Shown piece by piece: positions 8,267 through 14,270 of a stretch of 14,270 nt of DNA (position 1 is the first letter of the stretch; the number at the start of each line of letters is the position of its first letter). The translations under genes were made by a program, and so were the position numbers. Under the pieces are notes generated by a model. The model was not told the origin of the DNA. It ran no database searches and saw nothing but the letters and a program-made list of their open reading frames with translations. The stretch is from DAOQTX01 sp035340715 (lineage in GTDB: Bacteria; Bacteroidota; Bacteroidia; AKYH767-A; OLB10), in assembly GCA_035340715.1 (NCBI GenBank), contig DAOQTX010000060.1, positions 1 to 14,270 of the forward strand. Direction: 5' to 3'.

Positions 8267-8271
8267 AAGTT

Positions 8272-8403
8272 ATGTCTGACATTTTAACTATACAAAACAT
8301 TTTGGTACTGCTCATTGTCGGAGCCGCTTTGTTTTATTTGATCAGGCGATTTTTTTTCTCAAAAAAAAGCAGCACCTGCGATCAATGCGAAATTAAAAAA
8401 TGA
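8272..8403 (+). CDS. Small one-helix membrane peptide with C-terminal CxxC (FeoB-associated Cys-rich type)
   Basis: A 43-codon gene from ATG at 8272 to TGA at 8401-8403. The product starts MSDILTIQNILVLLIVG, has one hydrophobic helix at about residues 8-24, a basic/aromatic boundary (RRFFFSKK, 25-32) and a tail with C36-D-Q-C39. This layout (short N-terminus, single helix, Phe/Lys boundary, paired cysteines) is that of the small FeoB-associated Cys-rich membrane proteins common in Bacteroidota; their function is not well established, and there is no feoB here. Support for real coding: intact frame with family-like layout, exact -7 box 5 bp upstream, and a terminator hairpin about 45 bp downstream. 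The helix orientation is predicted N-out/C-in by the positive-inside rule, placing the cysteines in the cytoplasm, where metal or thiol chemistry is possible but only inferred. Confidence 0.75.
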   Translation: MSDILTIQNILVLLIVGAALFYLIRRFFFSKKSSTCDQCEIKK

Positions 8404-8406
8404 ATG

Positions 8407-8417
8407 CCCGAATCGGG
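8407..8417. repeat. Short perfect inverted repeat CCCGAATCGGG
   Basis: CCCGA and TCGGG around a central A, starting 4 bp after the stop codon of the 43-aa gene. The same CCCGA/TCGGG pairing forms the core of the inverted repeat at 3924-3957, also just after a stop codon. The loop is too short for a normal RNA hairpin, so a protein site or chance is as likely. Confidence 0.3.
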
Positions 8418-8443
8418 AATAAATTGCGTTAAGTTTTTGACAT

Positions 8444-8480
8444 AAAAAAAGTTCCATCATTTCTGATGGAACTTTGATGT
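8444..8480. terminator. Bidirectional intrinsic terminator
   Basis: Perfect 12-bp stem AAAGTTCCATCA (8448-8459) / TGATGGAACTTT (8464-8475) with a 4-base loop. On the minus strand it is followed by a run of seven T (complement of the A run at 8444-8450), so it ends the alanine-rich lipoprotein gene whose stop is 23 bp away. On the plus strand TTT then GATG and TTTTT follow, so it can also stop the 43-aa gene. Confidence 0.85.
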
Positions 8481-8498
8481 TTTTGAATCTCTTTTCGA

Positions 8499-8726
8499 TT
8501 ACTGAGCTACAACAGCAGCAGCAGAATCAACCATTGCGTTCGCAGTAGAATCAACAGCAGCAGCAGCTTGAGCAGCAGCTTCTTCAGCAGCTTGCATCGC
8601 AGCATCAGCAGCAGCAATTGAATCTTGCATAGCTTTCTCCGTAGCAGCTTTATCTTCTGCGCTAGGACCACAAGCAACAACTGCTGACATAGCAACAATC
8701 GTCAAGAATAAGAATACTTTCTTCAT
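8499..8726 (-). CDS. Small alanine-rich lipoprotein
   Basis: A 75-residue protein with a clear lipoprotein signal: MKKVFLFLTIVAMSAVVAC, with the lipobox VVAC and lipidated C19. The mature 57 residues (CGPSAEDKAATEK to VVAQ) are mostly Ala, Met, Gln and Asp/Glu and should form one long helix without any other domain. Much of the mature region is written with GCT/GCA codons, so the DNA carries GCA/GCT-rich trinucleotide runs. Such short Ala-rich lipoproteins are seen in the phylum, with no known function; an abundant structural role loosely comparable to Lpp is only a guess, and the sequence lacks the C-terminal Lys of Lpp. It has its own -7 box about 44 bp upstream and a strong terminator, so it is a monocistronic unit that could be highly expressed. 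The other minus-strand frame here (Leu-rich) is a shadow. Confidence 0.8.
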   Translation of the reverse strand: MKKVFLFLTIVAMSAVVACGPSAEDKAATEKAMQDSIAAADAAMQAAEEAAAQAAAAVDSTANAMVDSAAAVVAQ

Positions 8727-8769
8727 GTTTCTGATAGTTTAGTTTAAATGAAAGAATTAATTAGTGCGG

Positions 8770-8777
8770 CAAAATTA
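8770..8777 (-). promoter_or_regulatory. -7 promoter box TAATTTTG for the alanine-rich lipoprotein gene
   Basis: Read on the minus strand, TAATTTTG is an exact TAnnTTTG match, 43 bp before the ATG at 8726. That gives a leader of about 40 bases, unlike the near-leaderless starts elsewhere in the window. No TTG is seen at the -33 position; the region there is a long T run. Confidence 0.45.
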
Positions 8778-8927
8778 ATACTTTTTATTCCGTATAAAAA
8801 AATCCTACACATTTTTTTTCCTGTTTTTTATAAAATAATTATAAATAAATTCAATTTTATTCACATATATCTGAATATCAGTTGATTATGATAGTATAAC
8901 CCAAAGCAATTTTTAATCGTAAAAGCA
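8778..8927. other. AT-rich divergent intergenic region
   Basis: The gap between the two divergent lipoprotein genes. It holds long A and T runs, a small inverted repeat CTGAATATCAG (about 8871-8881) and no ORF, RNA gene or clear plus-strand promoter. Confidence 0.5.
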
Positions 8928-9605
8928 ATGAAAAAACAATTCAAAGCTCAAATGAAAAAATTAATTCTACTCGCATGTGTGGTTGTGCTTACTTCCTGTA
9001 AAAAAGAAGACATTACCCCACCATTTATCAAGTTGTTAGGCGATAACCCACTCACACATAAATTGAAAGATTCTTTTCAAGATCCGGGCTATACGGCCCA
9101 TGATCAAGAGGATGGAGATATAACATCAAAAGTGGTTGTTAACAGTACATTGAATACCCAAGAGACCGGCTCCTATACGATTCAATACTTAGTAACCGAT
9201 GCCAGTGGGCGTTCTGCCAGTGCATCCAGAACGGTATTGGTAAAAAACCAATTGGAGTTGGATCAACAAACCGGAAACTACGCAGTTGTTGACTCAATGA
9301 ATGGCGCTTTCCGTAGTTCGTACAGCGACCTTGGAAATGCTTCTACAACCGAAAATGGAAAAATTATATTCGACAACTTTGGTGGATACACAGGTGGAAG
9401 TGTGAAAGTATATGCCATTATATCGGGTAGTAATATTGATATTCCAACTCAATCTGGAATTTTCTATCCGGCTACCAACACCTATCGAACATTTTCCGGA
9501 TCTGGTCAAATTATATCTGGCAATCCTTTTGCTTTTGTACTGACCTATAATGAGCAAAACGCTAGTGGAACTTCCATAATAAAGGCCACCTATACATTAC
9601 AGTAA
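8928..9605 (+). CDS. Secreted lipoprotein with DUF5011-type Ig-like domain
   Basis: A 225-residue surface or periplasmic lipoprotein. The signal peptide ends in the lipobox LTSC with C24. An internal ATG at 8952 (residue 9, MKKLILLACVVVLTSC) gives a more typical short signal and may be the true start. Residues 29-105 form an Ig-like beta-sandwich of the DUF5011/HYR type: PPFIKLLGDNPLTHKL, DPGYTAHDQEDGDIT (52-66), GSYTIQYLVTDASG (81-94). Residues about 110-225 are a second, Ser/Thr/Gly-rich beta domain beginning QTGNYAVVDS, of a sort often seen at the C-terminus of Bacteroidota lipoproteins; I cannot name its function. There are no catalytic motifs, so binding or structure is likelier. No exact -7 box is seen in the AT-rich 8727-8927 region. 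An intrinsic terminator follows, so the gene stands alone. Confidence 0.85.
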   Translation: MKKQFKAQMKKLILLACVVVLTSCKKEDITPPFIKLLGDNPLTHKLKDSFQDPGYTAHDQEDGDITSKVVVNSTLNTQETGSYTIQYLVTDASGRSASASRTVLVKNQLELDQQTGNYAVVDSMNGAFRSSYSDLGNASTTENGKIIFDNFGGYTGGSVKVYAIISGSNIDIPTQSGIFYPATNTYRTFSGSGQIISGNPFAFVLTYNEQNASGTSIIKATYTLQ

Positions 9606-9627
9606 TTCAAGTTTTTATAGTTAGTTG

Positions 9628-9667
9628 AAAAGCTGTCTGAATGATTCAGGCAGCTTTTTTATTTTTA
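9628..9667 (+). terminator. Intrinsic terminator of the DUF5011 lipoprotein gene
   Basis: AAGCTGTCTGAA (9630-9641) pairs with TTCAGGCAGCTT (9645-9656) with one G-T wobble and a 3-base loop, followed by TTTT, A, TTTTT. It lies 22 bp after the stop codon. It also separates this gene from the sulfatase-type gene starting at 9680. Confidence 0.85.
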
Positions 9668-9679
9668 TAGCATATTTGC

Positions 9680-11506
9680 ATGGCAGTGACCTCGGTTCAA
9701 ACCCTCATCAAACGTTTCGGCATCTTCCTTTTGTTGATGTTGATTTGCCGTTTAGTATTTTTTGGTAGTAATTACACCGCATTTTCTTCTGAAAGTAATA
9801 CTGCTATTGCATTATCTTTTTTGGTTGGACTTCGATTTGATATCACCGTATTCAGTATTCTTTTTTCTCCATTAGTTTTGTTTCATGTTTTGGTATTTAG
9901 TTGGAATGAGAACAAATTTTTCTCAAAGTTTTTCACCTTATATTTTATTACGCTCACTTCACTATGTGCTTTAGTAAACTTGTCCGATGCGGGTTTTTAC
10001 AAGTTCAGCAACAAACGAAGCACATTTGATTTCTTTCAAGTTTTGACCGCACACAGCGATACCATCGGAACGGTTCCTGATATGATTAAAGATCATTGGT
10101 ACCTATTCATTTTTTTTATCGGATGTGTATTGCTAGCTAGCTATTTGAGTAGATCAATAAAAACATTCTCCATTGTTTTGCCAACCTATATTCGAATTGT
10201 GATAAAAGTAGTCTTGCTCTCTGCCTTTTTAATTGGATTTAGAGGAGGACTACAACTTAAACCGCTGAGAATTTCTTCTGCTGCAAAATATAGCTCAGCC
10301 ACTCTGGCTCCACTGGCTTTAAACACTGCTTTCACCATGATTAAAACCAGTTATGGAAGCGATCTTGAGCTATTAAACTATCTGTCGGAAAAGGAACGCC
10401 TGGATAATTTTAATCTCACGCGGAACTATTCAAAAGACACTACATTTCAATCAAAAAATGTGGTGATCATTTTGCTGGAGAGTTTCAGTGCAGAGTATAG
10501 TTCATTGCTTTCTGGAAATGCAATTGGCTATATGCCTTTTACAGATTCATTGATGCAACAATCGCTGTATTGCACCAATGCTTTTGCCAATGGTAAACGC
10601 TCTATAGAAGCATTGCCGGCCGTTCTTTCCTCCATTCCGGTTTTAATGTCGGAGCCTTTCATTACATCCAATTACAATTCGAATCGAATTTCATCTCCGG
10701 TATTGGCGTTGAAAAATAAAAACTATCAATCTGCATTTTTTCATGGTGGAGCGAATGGCACTATGGGATTTGATAATTTTTCCTCTTTAGCCGGTTTCGA
10801 TCGATATTATGGCAAGGATGAATATCCATTTGAAAAAAACTTTGATGGGAAATGGGGCATTTATGATGAACCCTATTTGCAATATGCTGCTAGCGAGATG
10901 AGCAAAATGAAACAACCCTTTATCAGTTGCATCTTTACTTTATCATCTCATCATCCTTATTCAGTTCCTCCTTCGCTCAGTAATAATTTTACAGCAGGAA
11001 GCCTTCCTATTCATAAAAGCATTTCCTATGCAGACTATGCCCTTAGACAGTTTTTTGAGTCGGCCAGTAAAACAGAATGGTATCAAAACACATTGTTTGT
11101 TATAGCAGCTGATCATACCGGTCCATACGGAAGCGAACAGTACGCAAAAATTCCGAAGGTTTATTCCATTCCAATTTTTCTGTATTCACCAAGTGATCTT
11201 CAATTAAAAGGCAAGATTAAAAAAGCAGTACAGCAGTTAGATCTCTTTCCTAGCATAATGGATTACTTAAATTACGATCAAACATTTTATTCGTTCGGAT
11301 CAAGTTTTTTCAGATCAGAAGAATATCCAATTGTATTTTATTCAAATGAGTTATACTATGTGTGGAACAAAACTAGTTTAATTGAAATGAGTGCAGAAGA
11401 ATTGGGGGATAAAAATCAAAACGATCAATCTATTTTGAACTTTGTTCGTGCCTTTACACAAGCACACAATGAAAAATTAAAATTGAATACTTTACAAGAA
11501 CCATAG
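9680..11506 (+). CDS. LTA synthase-like membrane sulfatase-fold phosphotransferase
   Basis: A 608-residue protein with about five N-terminal membrane helices (near 12-30, 42-60, 58-75, 84-104, 140-158, 170-188) and a periplasmic alkaline-phosphatase/sulfatase-fold domain from about 258 to 560, the architecture of LtaS and related phosphoglycerol or phosphoethanolamine transferases. By eye, metal and active-site residues are E267 (VVIILLESFSA), S308 (NGKRSIEALPA) where the nucleophile Thr of LtaS lies, H355 (SAFFHGGANG), D396 (WGIYDEPY), H424 (LSSHHPYSVP) and D478-H479 (AADHTGP). Gram-negative Bacteroidota have no lipoteichoic acid, so the acceptor is probably a periplasmic glycan or lipid. 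No sulfatase C-x-P-x-R signature is present, so it is not an arylsulfatase. It begins just after a terminator, and its stop is 2 bp from the SUI1 gene, so the two are probably co-transcribed. An imperfect -7 box (CATATTTG, 9671-9678) is too close to the ATG to be convincing. Confidence 0.85.
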   Translation: MAVTSVQTLIKRFGIFLLLMLICRLVFFGSNYTAFSSESNTAIALSFLVGLRFDITVFSILFSPLVLFHVLVFSWNENKFFSKFFTLYFITLTSLCALVNLSDAGFYKFSNKRSTFDFFQVLTAHSDTIGTVPDMIKDHWYLFIFFIGCVLLASYLSRSIKTFSIVLPTYIRIVIKVVLLSAFLIGFRGGLQLKPLRISSAAKYSSATLAPLALNTAFTMIKTSYGSDLELLNYLSEKERLDNFNLTRNYSKDTTFQSKNVVIILLESFSAEYSSLLSGNAIGYMPFTDSLMQQSLYCTNAFANGKRSIEALPAVLSSIPVLMSEPFITSNYNSNRISSPVLALKNKNYQSAFFHGGANGTMGFDNFSSLAGFDRYYGKDEYPFEKNFDGKWGIYDEPYLQYAASEMSKMKQPFISCIFTLSSHHPYSVPPSLSNNFTAGSLPIHKSISYADYALRQFFESASKTEWYQNTLFVIAADHTGPYGSEQYAKIPKVYSIPIFLYSPSDLQLKGKIKKAVQQLDLFPSIMDYLNYDQTFYSFGSSFFRSEEYPIVFYSNELYYVWNKTSLIEMSAEELGDKNQNDQSILNFVRAFTQAHNEKLKLNTLQEP

Positions 11507-11508
11507 AT

Positions 11509-11844
11509 ATGTCAAGCAAAAAAAATAAAGGTGGATTTGTTTATTCTACTAATCCTGATTTCAAACCAATCGATCAGGAGGAAAAAACCTCTTCGATAAA
11601 AGCTTCGGAACAAGATTTAAGAATTTGGAGAGAATCGAAAAACAGAGGAGGTAAAACAGTAACTATTGTTAAGGGTTATATAGGACCGGATGAAGAGATG
11701 ATAGAAATAGCTAAGAAACTTAAAAACCTATGCGGATGTGGAGGGACGGTAAAAGATGGAGAAATAATAATACAAGGCGATTTCAGACAAAAAGTAACCG
11801 AATATCTGAACAAGCAAGGGTATAAAGCAAAGATGGCGGGTTAG
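11509..11844 (+). CDS. yciH: SUI1/eIF1-family translation factor (YciH-like)
   Basis: A 111-residue protein with a disordered, Lys/Ser-rich N-terminus (1-35), the DLRIWRE segment (37-43), and the SUI1 domain from about 46 to 110: NRGGKTVTIVKGYIG (45-59), LKNLCGCGGTVKDGEI (71-86), IIIQGDFRQKV and the final GYKAKMAG. The size and the RGGKxVT and CGCGGT motifs are those of bacterial SUI1-like proteins, which bind the small ribosomal subunit and affect start-codon fidelity; the bacterial role is less certain than for eukaryotic eIF1. The ATG follows the previous stop by 2 bp, so translation is probably coupled. Its stop TAG (11842-11844) overlaps the bshA stop on the other strand. Confidence 0.93.
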   Translation: MSSKKNKGGFVYSTNPDFKPIDQEEKTSSIKASEQDLRIWRESKNRGGKTVTIVKGYIGPDEEMIEIAKKLKNLCGCGGTVKDGEIIIQGDFRQKVTEYLNKQGYKAKMAG

Positions 11845-12998
11845 TTTAATACTTCCTGTTCTTGACACTGTTCGATGATAGAACAATAAAACTTCTCATA
11901 TAATGGAACAATATTATGAATATCAAATTGCTTTGCTTTCTTGAGTGCAGCATTTTTAAAGGATAGCAATTTCTCAGGATCTCTTAAAAGTAATAAACCA
12001 CTTTCAGCCATTCCTTTCACATCGCCCACCTCATGCAAGAATCCGTTGACACCATGATCCACCACTTCGGGTATTCCACCGGCATTGGATGCAATAACCG
12101 GCAACTGACAAGCCATTGCCTCTAGAGCTGCTAAACCAAAACTTTCGCTTTCACTAGGTAAAAGAAATAAGTCACTAACCGACAATATTTCTTCAATGGC
12201 CTCTTGCTTTCCTAAAAAGCGTGTATTATCAATACAATTCAATTCGCGACATAAATTTTCGATCGCACTACGTTCAGGTCCATCTCCGATGAACAACAAT
12301 TTCGCTGGTATTTCTCTTTGAATCTTACAAAAGGTATGAACTACATCCTGCACTCGTTTTACCGGCCGAAAATTTGAGGTGTGCACCACTAATTTTTCTC
12401 CATGCGGTGCAATGGCTTTTCTGAAATGATCTTTACATTGTTTGTTAAATCGTTTTAAGTCCACAAAGTTGTGAATGACTTGTATGGGCCGTGTAATCTC
12501 AAAATTATTTAATGTATCCTGCTTCAAACTTTCAGAAACTGTGGTAACCCCATCCGATTTATTGATGGCAAAATTTACAATCGGTTTGTAGCTTTGATCT
12601 TTGCCTACTAAAGTAATATCAGTACCATGCAAAGTGGTAATAACCGGTATGTACTTTTTATGTTCCCGCAAAATTTGCTGAGCAAAAATAGCAGCAGAGG
12701 CATGAGGTATGGCGTAATGAACATGCATCACATCCAGATTTTCGTGCAAAGCAATGTCAACCAATTTGCTGGTCAGTGCTGACTCGTAAGGCGCATATTC
12801 AAACAAAGGATAGTTGGGAATACCTACTTCGTGATACCAAATGTTTTCTGAGAAAGCATCTAAACGTACCGGTTGGTTGTAGGTAATAAAATGAACTTTA
12901 TGTCCTTTTTCGGCAAGTGCCTTCCCCAACTCTGTGGCCAATACACCCGAGCCTCCAAAAGTAGGATAGCATACTATGCCAATATTTAATTGCTTCAT
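11841..12998 (-). CDS. bshA: N-acetyl-alpha-D-glucosaminyl L-malate synthase BshA (GT4)
   Basis: BshA joins GlcNAc from UDP-GlcNAc to L-malate, the first step in making the thiol bacillithiol, in the cytosol. The 385-residue product has the family's landmarks: GIVCYPTFGGSGVLATELG (7-25), EVGIPNYPLFEYAPYESA (57-74), MHVHYAIPHASAA (91-103), LHGTDITLVGKD (123-134), HTSNFRPVKRV (206-216) and the donor-binding E-x7-E (E285 to E293, ESFGLAALE). PNYPLFEY and HVHYAIPHA separate it from generic GT4 enzymes. bshB and bshC are not in the window. It has an exact -7 box (13010-13003) only 4 bp ahead of its ATG, so it has its own promoter although a minus-strand gene ends 30 bp upstream. Its stop codon overlaps the SUI1 stop. 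Confidence 0.95.
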   Translation of the reverse strand: MKQLNIGIVCYPTFGGSGVLATELGKALAEKGHKVHFITYNQPVRLDAFSENIWYHEVGIPNYPLFEYAPYESALTSKLVDIALHENLDVMHVHYAIPHASAAIFAQQILREHKKYIPVITTLHGTDITLVGKDQSYKPIVNFAINKSDGVTTVSESLKQDTLNNFEITRPIQVIHNFVDLKRFNKQCKDHFRKAIAPHGEKLVVHTSNFRPVKRVQDVVHTFCKIQREIPAKLLFIGDGPERSAIENLCRELNCIDNTRFLGKQEAIEEILSVSDLFLLPSESESFGLAALEAMACQLPVIASNAGGIPEVVDHGVNGFLHEVGDVKGMAESGLLLLRDPEKLLSFKNAALKKAKQFDIHNIVPLYEKFYCSIIEQCQEQEVLN

Positions 12999-13002
12999 AT
13001 GG

Positions 13003-13010
13003 CAAAGGTA
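13003..13010 (-). promoter_or_regulatory. -7 promoter box TACCTTTG for bshA
   Basis: On the minus strand TACCTTTG is an exact TAnnTTTG match, followed by four bases and the ATG at 12998. The predicted transcript is leaderless. No TTG is seen at the -33 position. The box lies in the 30-bp gap after the serine hydrolase stop at 13029. Confidence 0.5.
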
Positions 13011-13028
13011 ACAATTGAGACGTTAGAA

Positions 13029-14270
13029 CTATCGCAGCATATAGTCATATAATAACTGCTGAATATTGGTACGTATGTTTTTTTCAGCCAATAAATTATT
13101 CGCACTGTTTGGATGAACTCGGTTGGACAGAAAAATATAAACCAAATTTGCATCGGGATCGACCCAGGCTGCAGTACCGGTAAATCCGGTATGACCATAG
13201 GTATGCTCTGAAACAGAGGCAGCAGTGGGTCCACTTTTGCTTCGATCGTCTATGGGGCGATCAAATCCTAAAGCCCTGCGGTTGTTTCCGCTTTTATAAT
13301 ATCGTTGCGTGAATAGTTCAATAGTCTCTTCATCCAAAAAACGAATTCCTCCATAGATTCCTTTATTGGCAAGCATTTGCATAATAACGGCTAAACTATA
13401 TGCATTAGAAAAAAGTCCTGCATGACCTCCTACTCCACCTAACATGGCCGCTGCCGGGTCGTGTACATCACCATGTATGAGTCGTTTTCGAAAAACACTA
13501 TCAAACTCGGTTGGTACAATTTCTTCTAGTTTAAATTTCTCGCGAGGTAAGTATGTCAATCGCTCAAGGTGCAATGGATTGTAGAAATTATTCAGCATAA
13601 ATGTGTCCAAGGATTCATCACTCACTTCTTCAACTATTTTTTGCAAGAGTAACATATTCAAATCTGAATACACATACTGACCTGTTTCAGACATAGGCGA
13701 TTCATTTATCTCTTGCCATATTTTCTCAGTATAAGATCCTAACAGATACATACTGTCGCATACACGCACCGTATAATTCGGATCGGGATAAAAATGATAC
13801 AAGTCGTAAGAAGGCTTGCCGCTTTTTAAAGTCGCTTGATAAAAAGGAATCCAAGATTTTAGACCCGATGAATGGGTGAGTAATTGTTCAATTGTTATGT
13901 TTCGCTTATTTAGTTTTCTTAATGGTGTATAATAGCGCGATGCTTTTTTATGAATATCAATCTTTCCCTCCTCATGTAATTTCATAATGGCCAAAGTGGT
14001 AGCTGCTATTTTTGTTACCGAAGCTATATCGTACAAATCGTTATTGCCAATCAAAAAGTTGCCATCGTAAGTTTTTGTGCCATACGATTTTTCCAAAAGT
14101 ATTTTTCCGTTTCGAGCCACTAATATTTGACAACCCGGAAAGGCTTTCATTGCAATAGAAGCATTAACTATGCTATCAATTTTCGGTTCCACTTCCGCAT
14201 CAATTCCTCCTTCTTCCCATTGCGAACGGCCTAAGCATTGATTGAAGGAAGGAACAAAATCAATTCCTAA
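13029..14270 (-). CDS. Class C beta-lactamase-like serine hydrolase domain, probably the C-terminal part of a GH3 fusion (5' truncated)
   Basis: The frame is open to the right edge of the window: 26 further codons precede the GTG at 14192, with no stop, so that GTG is probably internal and the gene starts outside. Of 413 visible residues, about 30-413 are a PF00144-type serine hydrolase: catalytic S-x-x-K at 84-87 (IASVTKIAAT), YSDLN at 201-205 (the Y-x-N-like motif), VHDPAAAMLGGVGGHAGLF at about 269-287, and HTG at 360-362 (the KTG position). This variant is found in Bacteroidota fused behind a glycoside hydrolase family 3 N-terminal domain, in proteins of about 1000 residues; that makes peptidoglycan-related hydrolysis plausible, but the fusion itself is not visible here. 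The beta-lactam hydrolysing ability is unproven. The gene ends 30 bp before bshA. Confidence 0.85.
   Translation of the reverse strand, partial: LGIDFVPSFNQCLGRSQWEEGGIDAEVEPKIDSIVNASIAMKAFPGCQILVARNGKILLEKSYGTKTYDGNFLIGNNDLYDIASVTKIAATTLAIMKLHEEGKIDIHKKASRYYTPLRKLNKRNITIEQLLTHSSGLKSWIPFYQATLKSGKPSYDLYHFYPDPNYTVRVCDSMYLLGSYTEKIWQEINESPMSETGQYVYSDLNMLLLQKIVEEVSDESLDTFMLNNFYNPLHLERLTYLPREKFKLEEIVPTEFDSVFRKRLIHGDVHDPAAAMLGGVGGHAGLFSNAYSLAVIMQMLANKGIYGGIRFLDEETIELFTQRYYKSGNNRRALGFDRPIDDRSKSGPTAASVSEHTYGHTGFTGTAAWVDPDANLVYIFLSNRVHPNSANNLLAEKNIRTNIQQLLYDYMLR

Noticed and set aside
8514..8625. GCA-rich trinucleotide runs as a CRISPR-like or microsatellite array
   Set aside because: They encode the Ala residues of a lipoprotein in frame and have no spacer structure.
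8507..8698. Leu-rich minus-strand frame inside the alanine-rich lipoprotein gene
   Set aside because: It is a frame shadow of the GCA/GCT runs; the product is an implausible Leu/Lys string.
9680..11506. Arylsulfatase
   Set aside because: No C/S-x-P-x-R formylglycine signature; the membrane helices and the residue pattern fit the LtaS-like transferase group.
14190..14192. GTG as the start of the serine hydrolase
   Set aside because: The frame stays open for 26 more codons to the window edge, so this is most likely an internal valine of a longer protein.
1..14270. tRNA, rRNA, IS elements, phage genes or CRISPR arrays
   Set aside because: None of the characteristic motifs, terminal repeats or spacer patterns was seen on either strand by eye.

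Overview
The window reads as a chromosomal segment of a Bacteroidota bacterium; the exact family cannot be fixed from sequence alone. The signs are gene starts without Shine-Dalgarno sequences, several exact copies of the Bacteroidota -7 promoter box (TAnnTTTG), a single-chain E1 alpha-beta 2-oxoacid dehydrogenase, a fused formiminotransferase-cyclodeaminase, a bacillithiol-type glycosyltransferase (BshA), a DUF5011-type surface lipoprotein and a serine hydrolase of the kind that is fused to GH3 domains in this phylum.

Left edge (1-973): the 3' end of a DNA methyltransferase/restriction-type protein with a specificity-domain look, then an intergenic stretch that holds an imperfect ~28-bp tandem duplication and a -7 box. 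Region 974-3917: hutI and ftcD, the last two steps of histidine degradation, 4 bp apart and clearly one operon. hutH and hutU are not here. Region 3986-6226: a large membrane-anchored patatin-like lipase that converges, 4 bp apart, on the fused 2-oxoacid dehydrogenase E1 gene (8240-6231, minus strand). Divergent from that E1 gene, only 31 bp away, lies a 43-codon gene for a one-helix CxxC membrane peptide.

Region 8400-9667: a strong bidirectional terminator hairpin, a small alanine-rich lipoprotein (minus), an AT-rich divergent intergenic region, and a secreted Ig-like lipoprotein (plus) with its own terminator. Region 9680-11844: an LTA-synthase-like membrane sulfatase/phosphotransferase whose stop is 2 bp from the start of an SUI1/eIF1-family translation factor. 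The SUI1 gene overlaps the stop codon of bshA, which runs the other way. Upstream of bshA on the minus strand is a class C beta-lactamase-like domain, open to the right edge and probably the C-terminal part of a larger fusion.

Most of this is housekeeping metabolism, envelope and redox functions. No mobile element, CRISPR array, rRNA or tRNA was seen. No clearly new multi-gene system is evident. The most interesting items are the LTA-synthase-like enzyme coupled to SUI1, the very compact E1/CxxC-peptide divergent promoter, the near-leaderless promoter layout, the membrane-fused patatin and the repeat tract behind the restriction-type gene.
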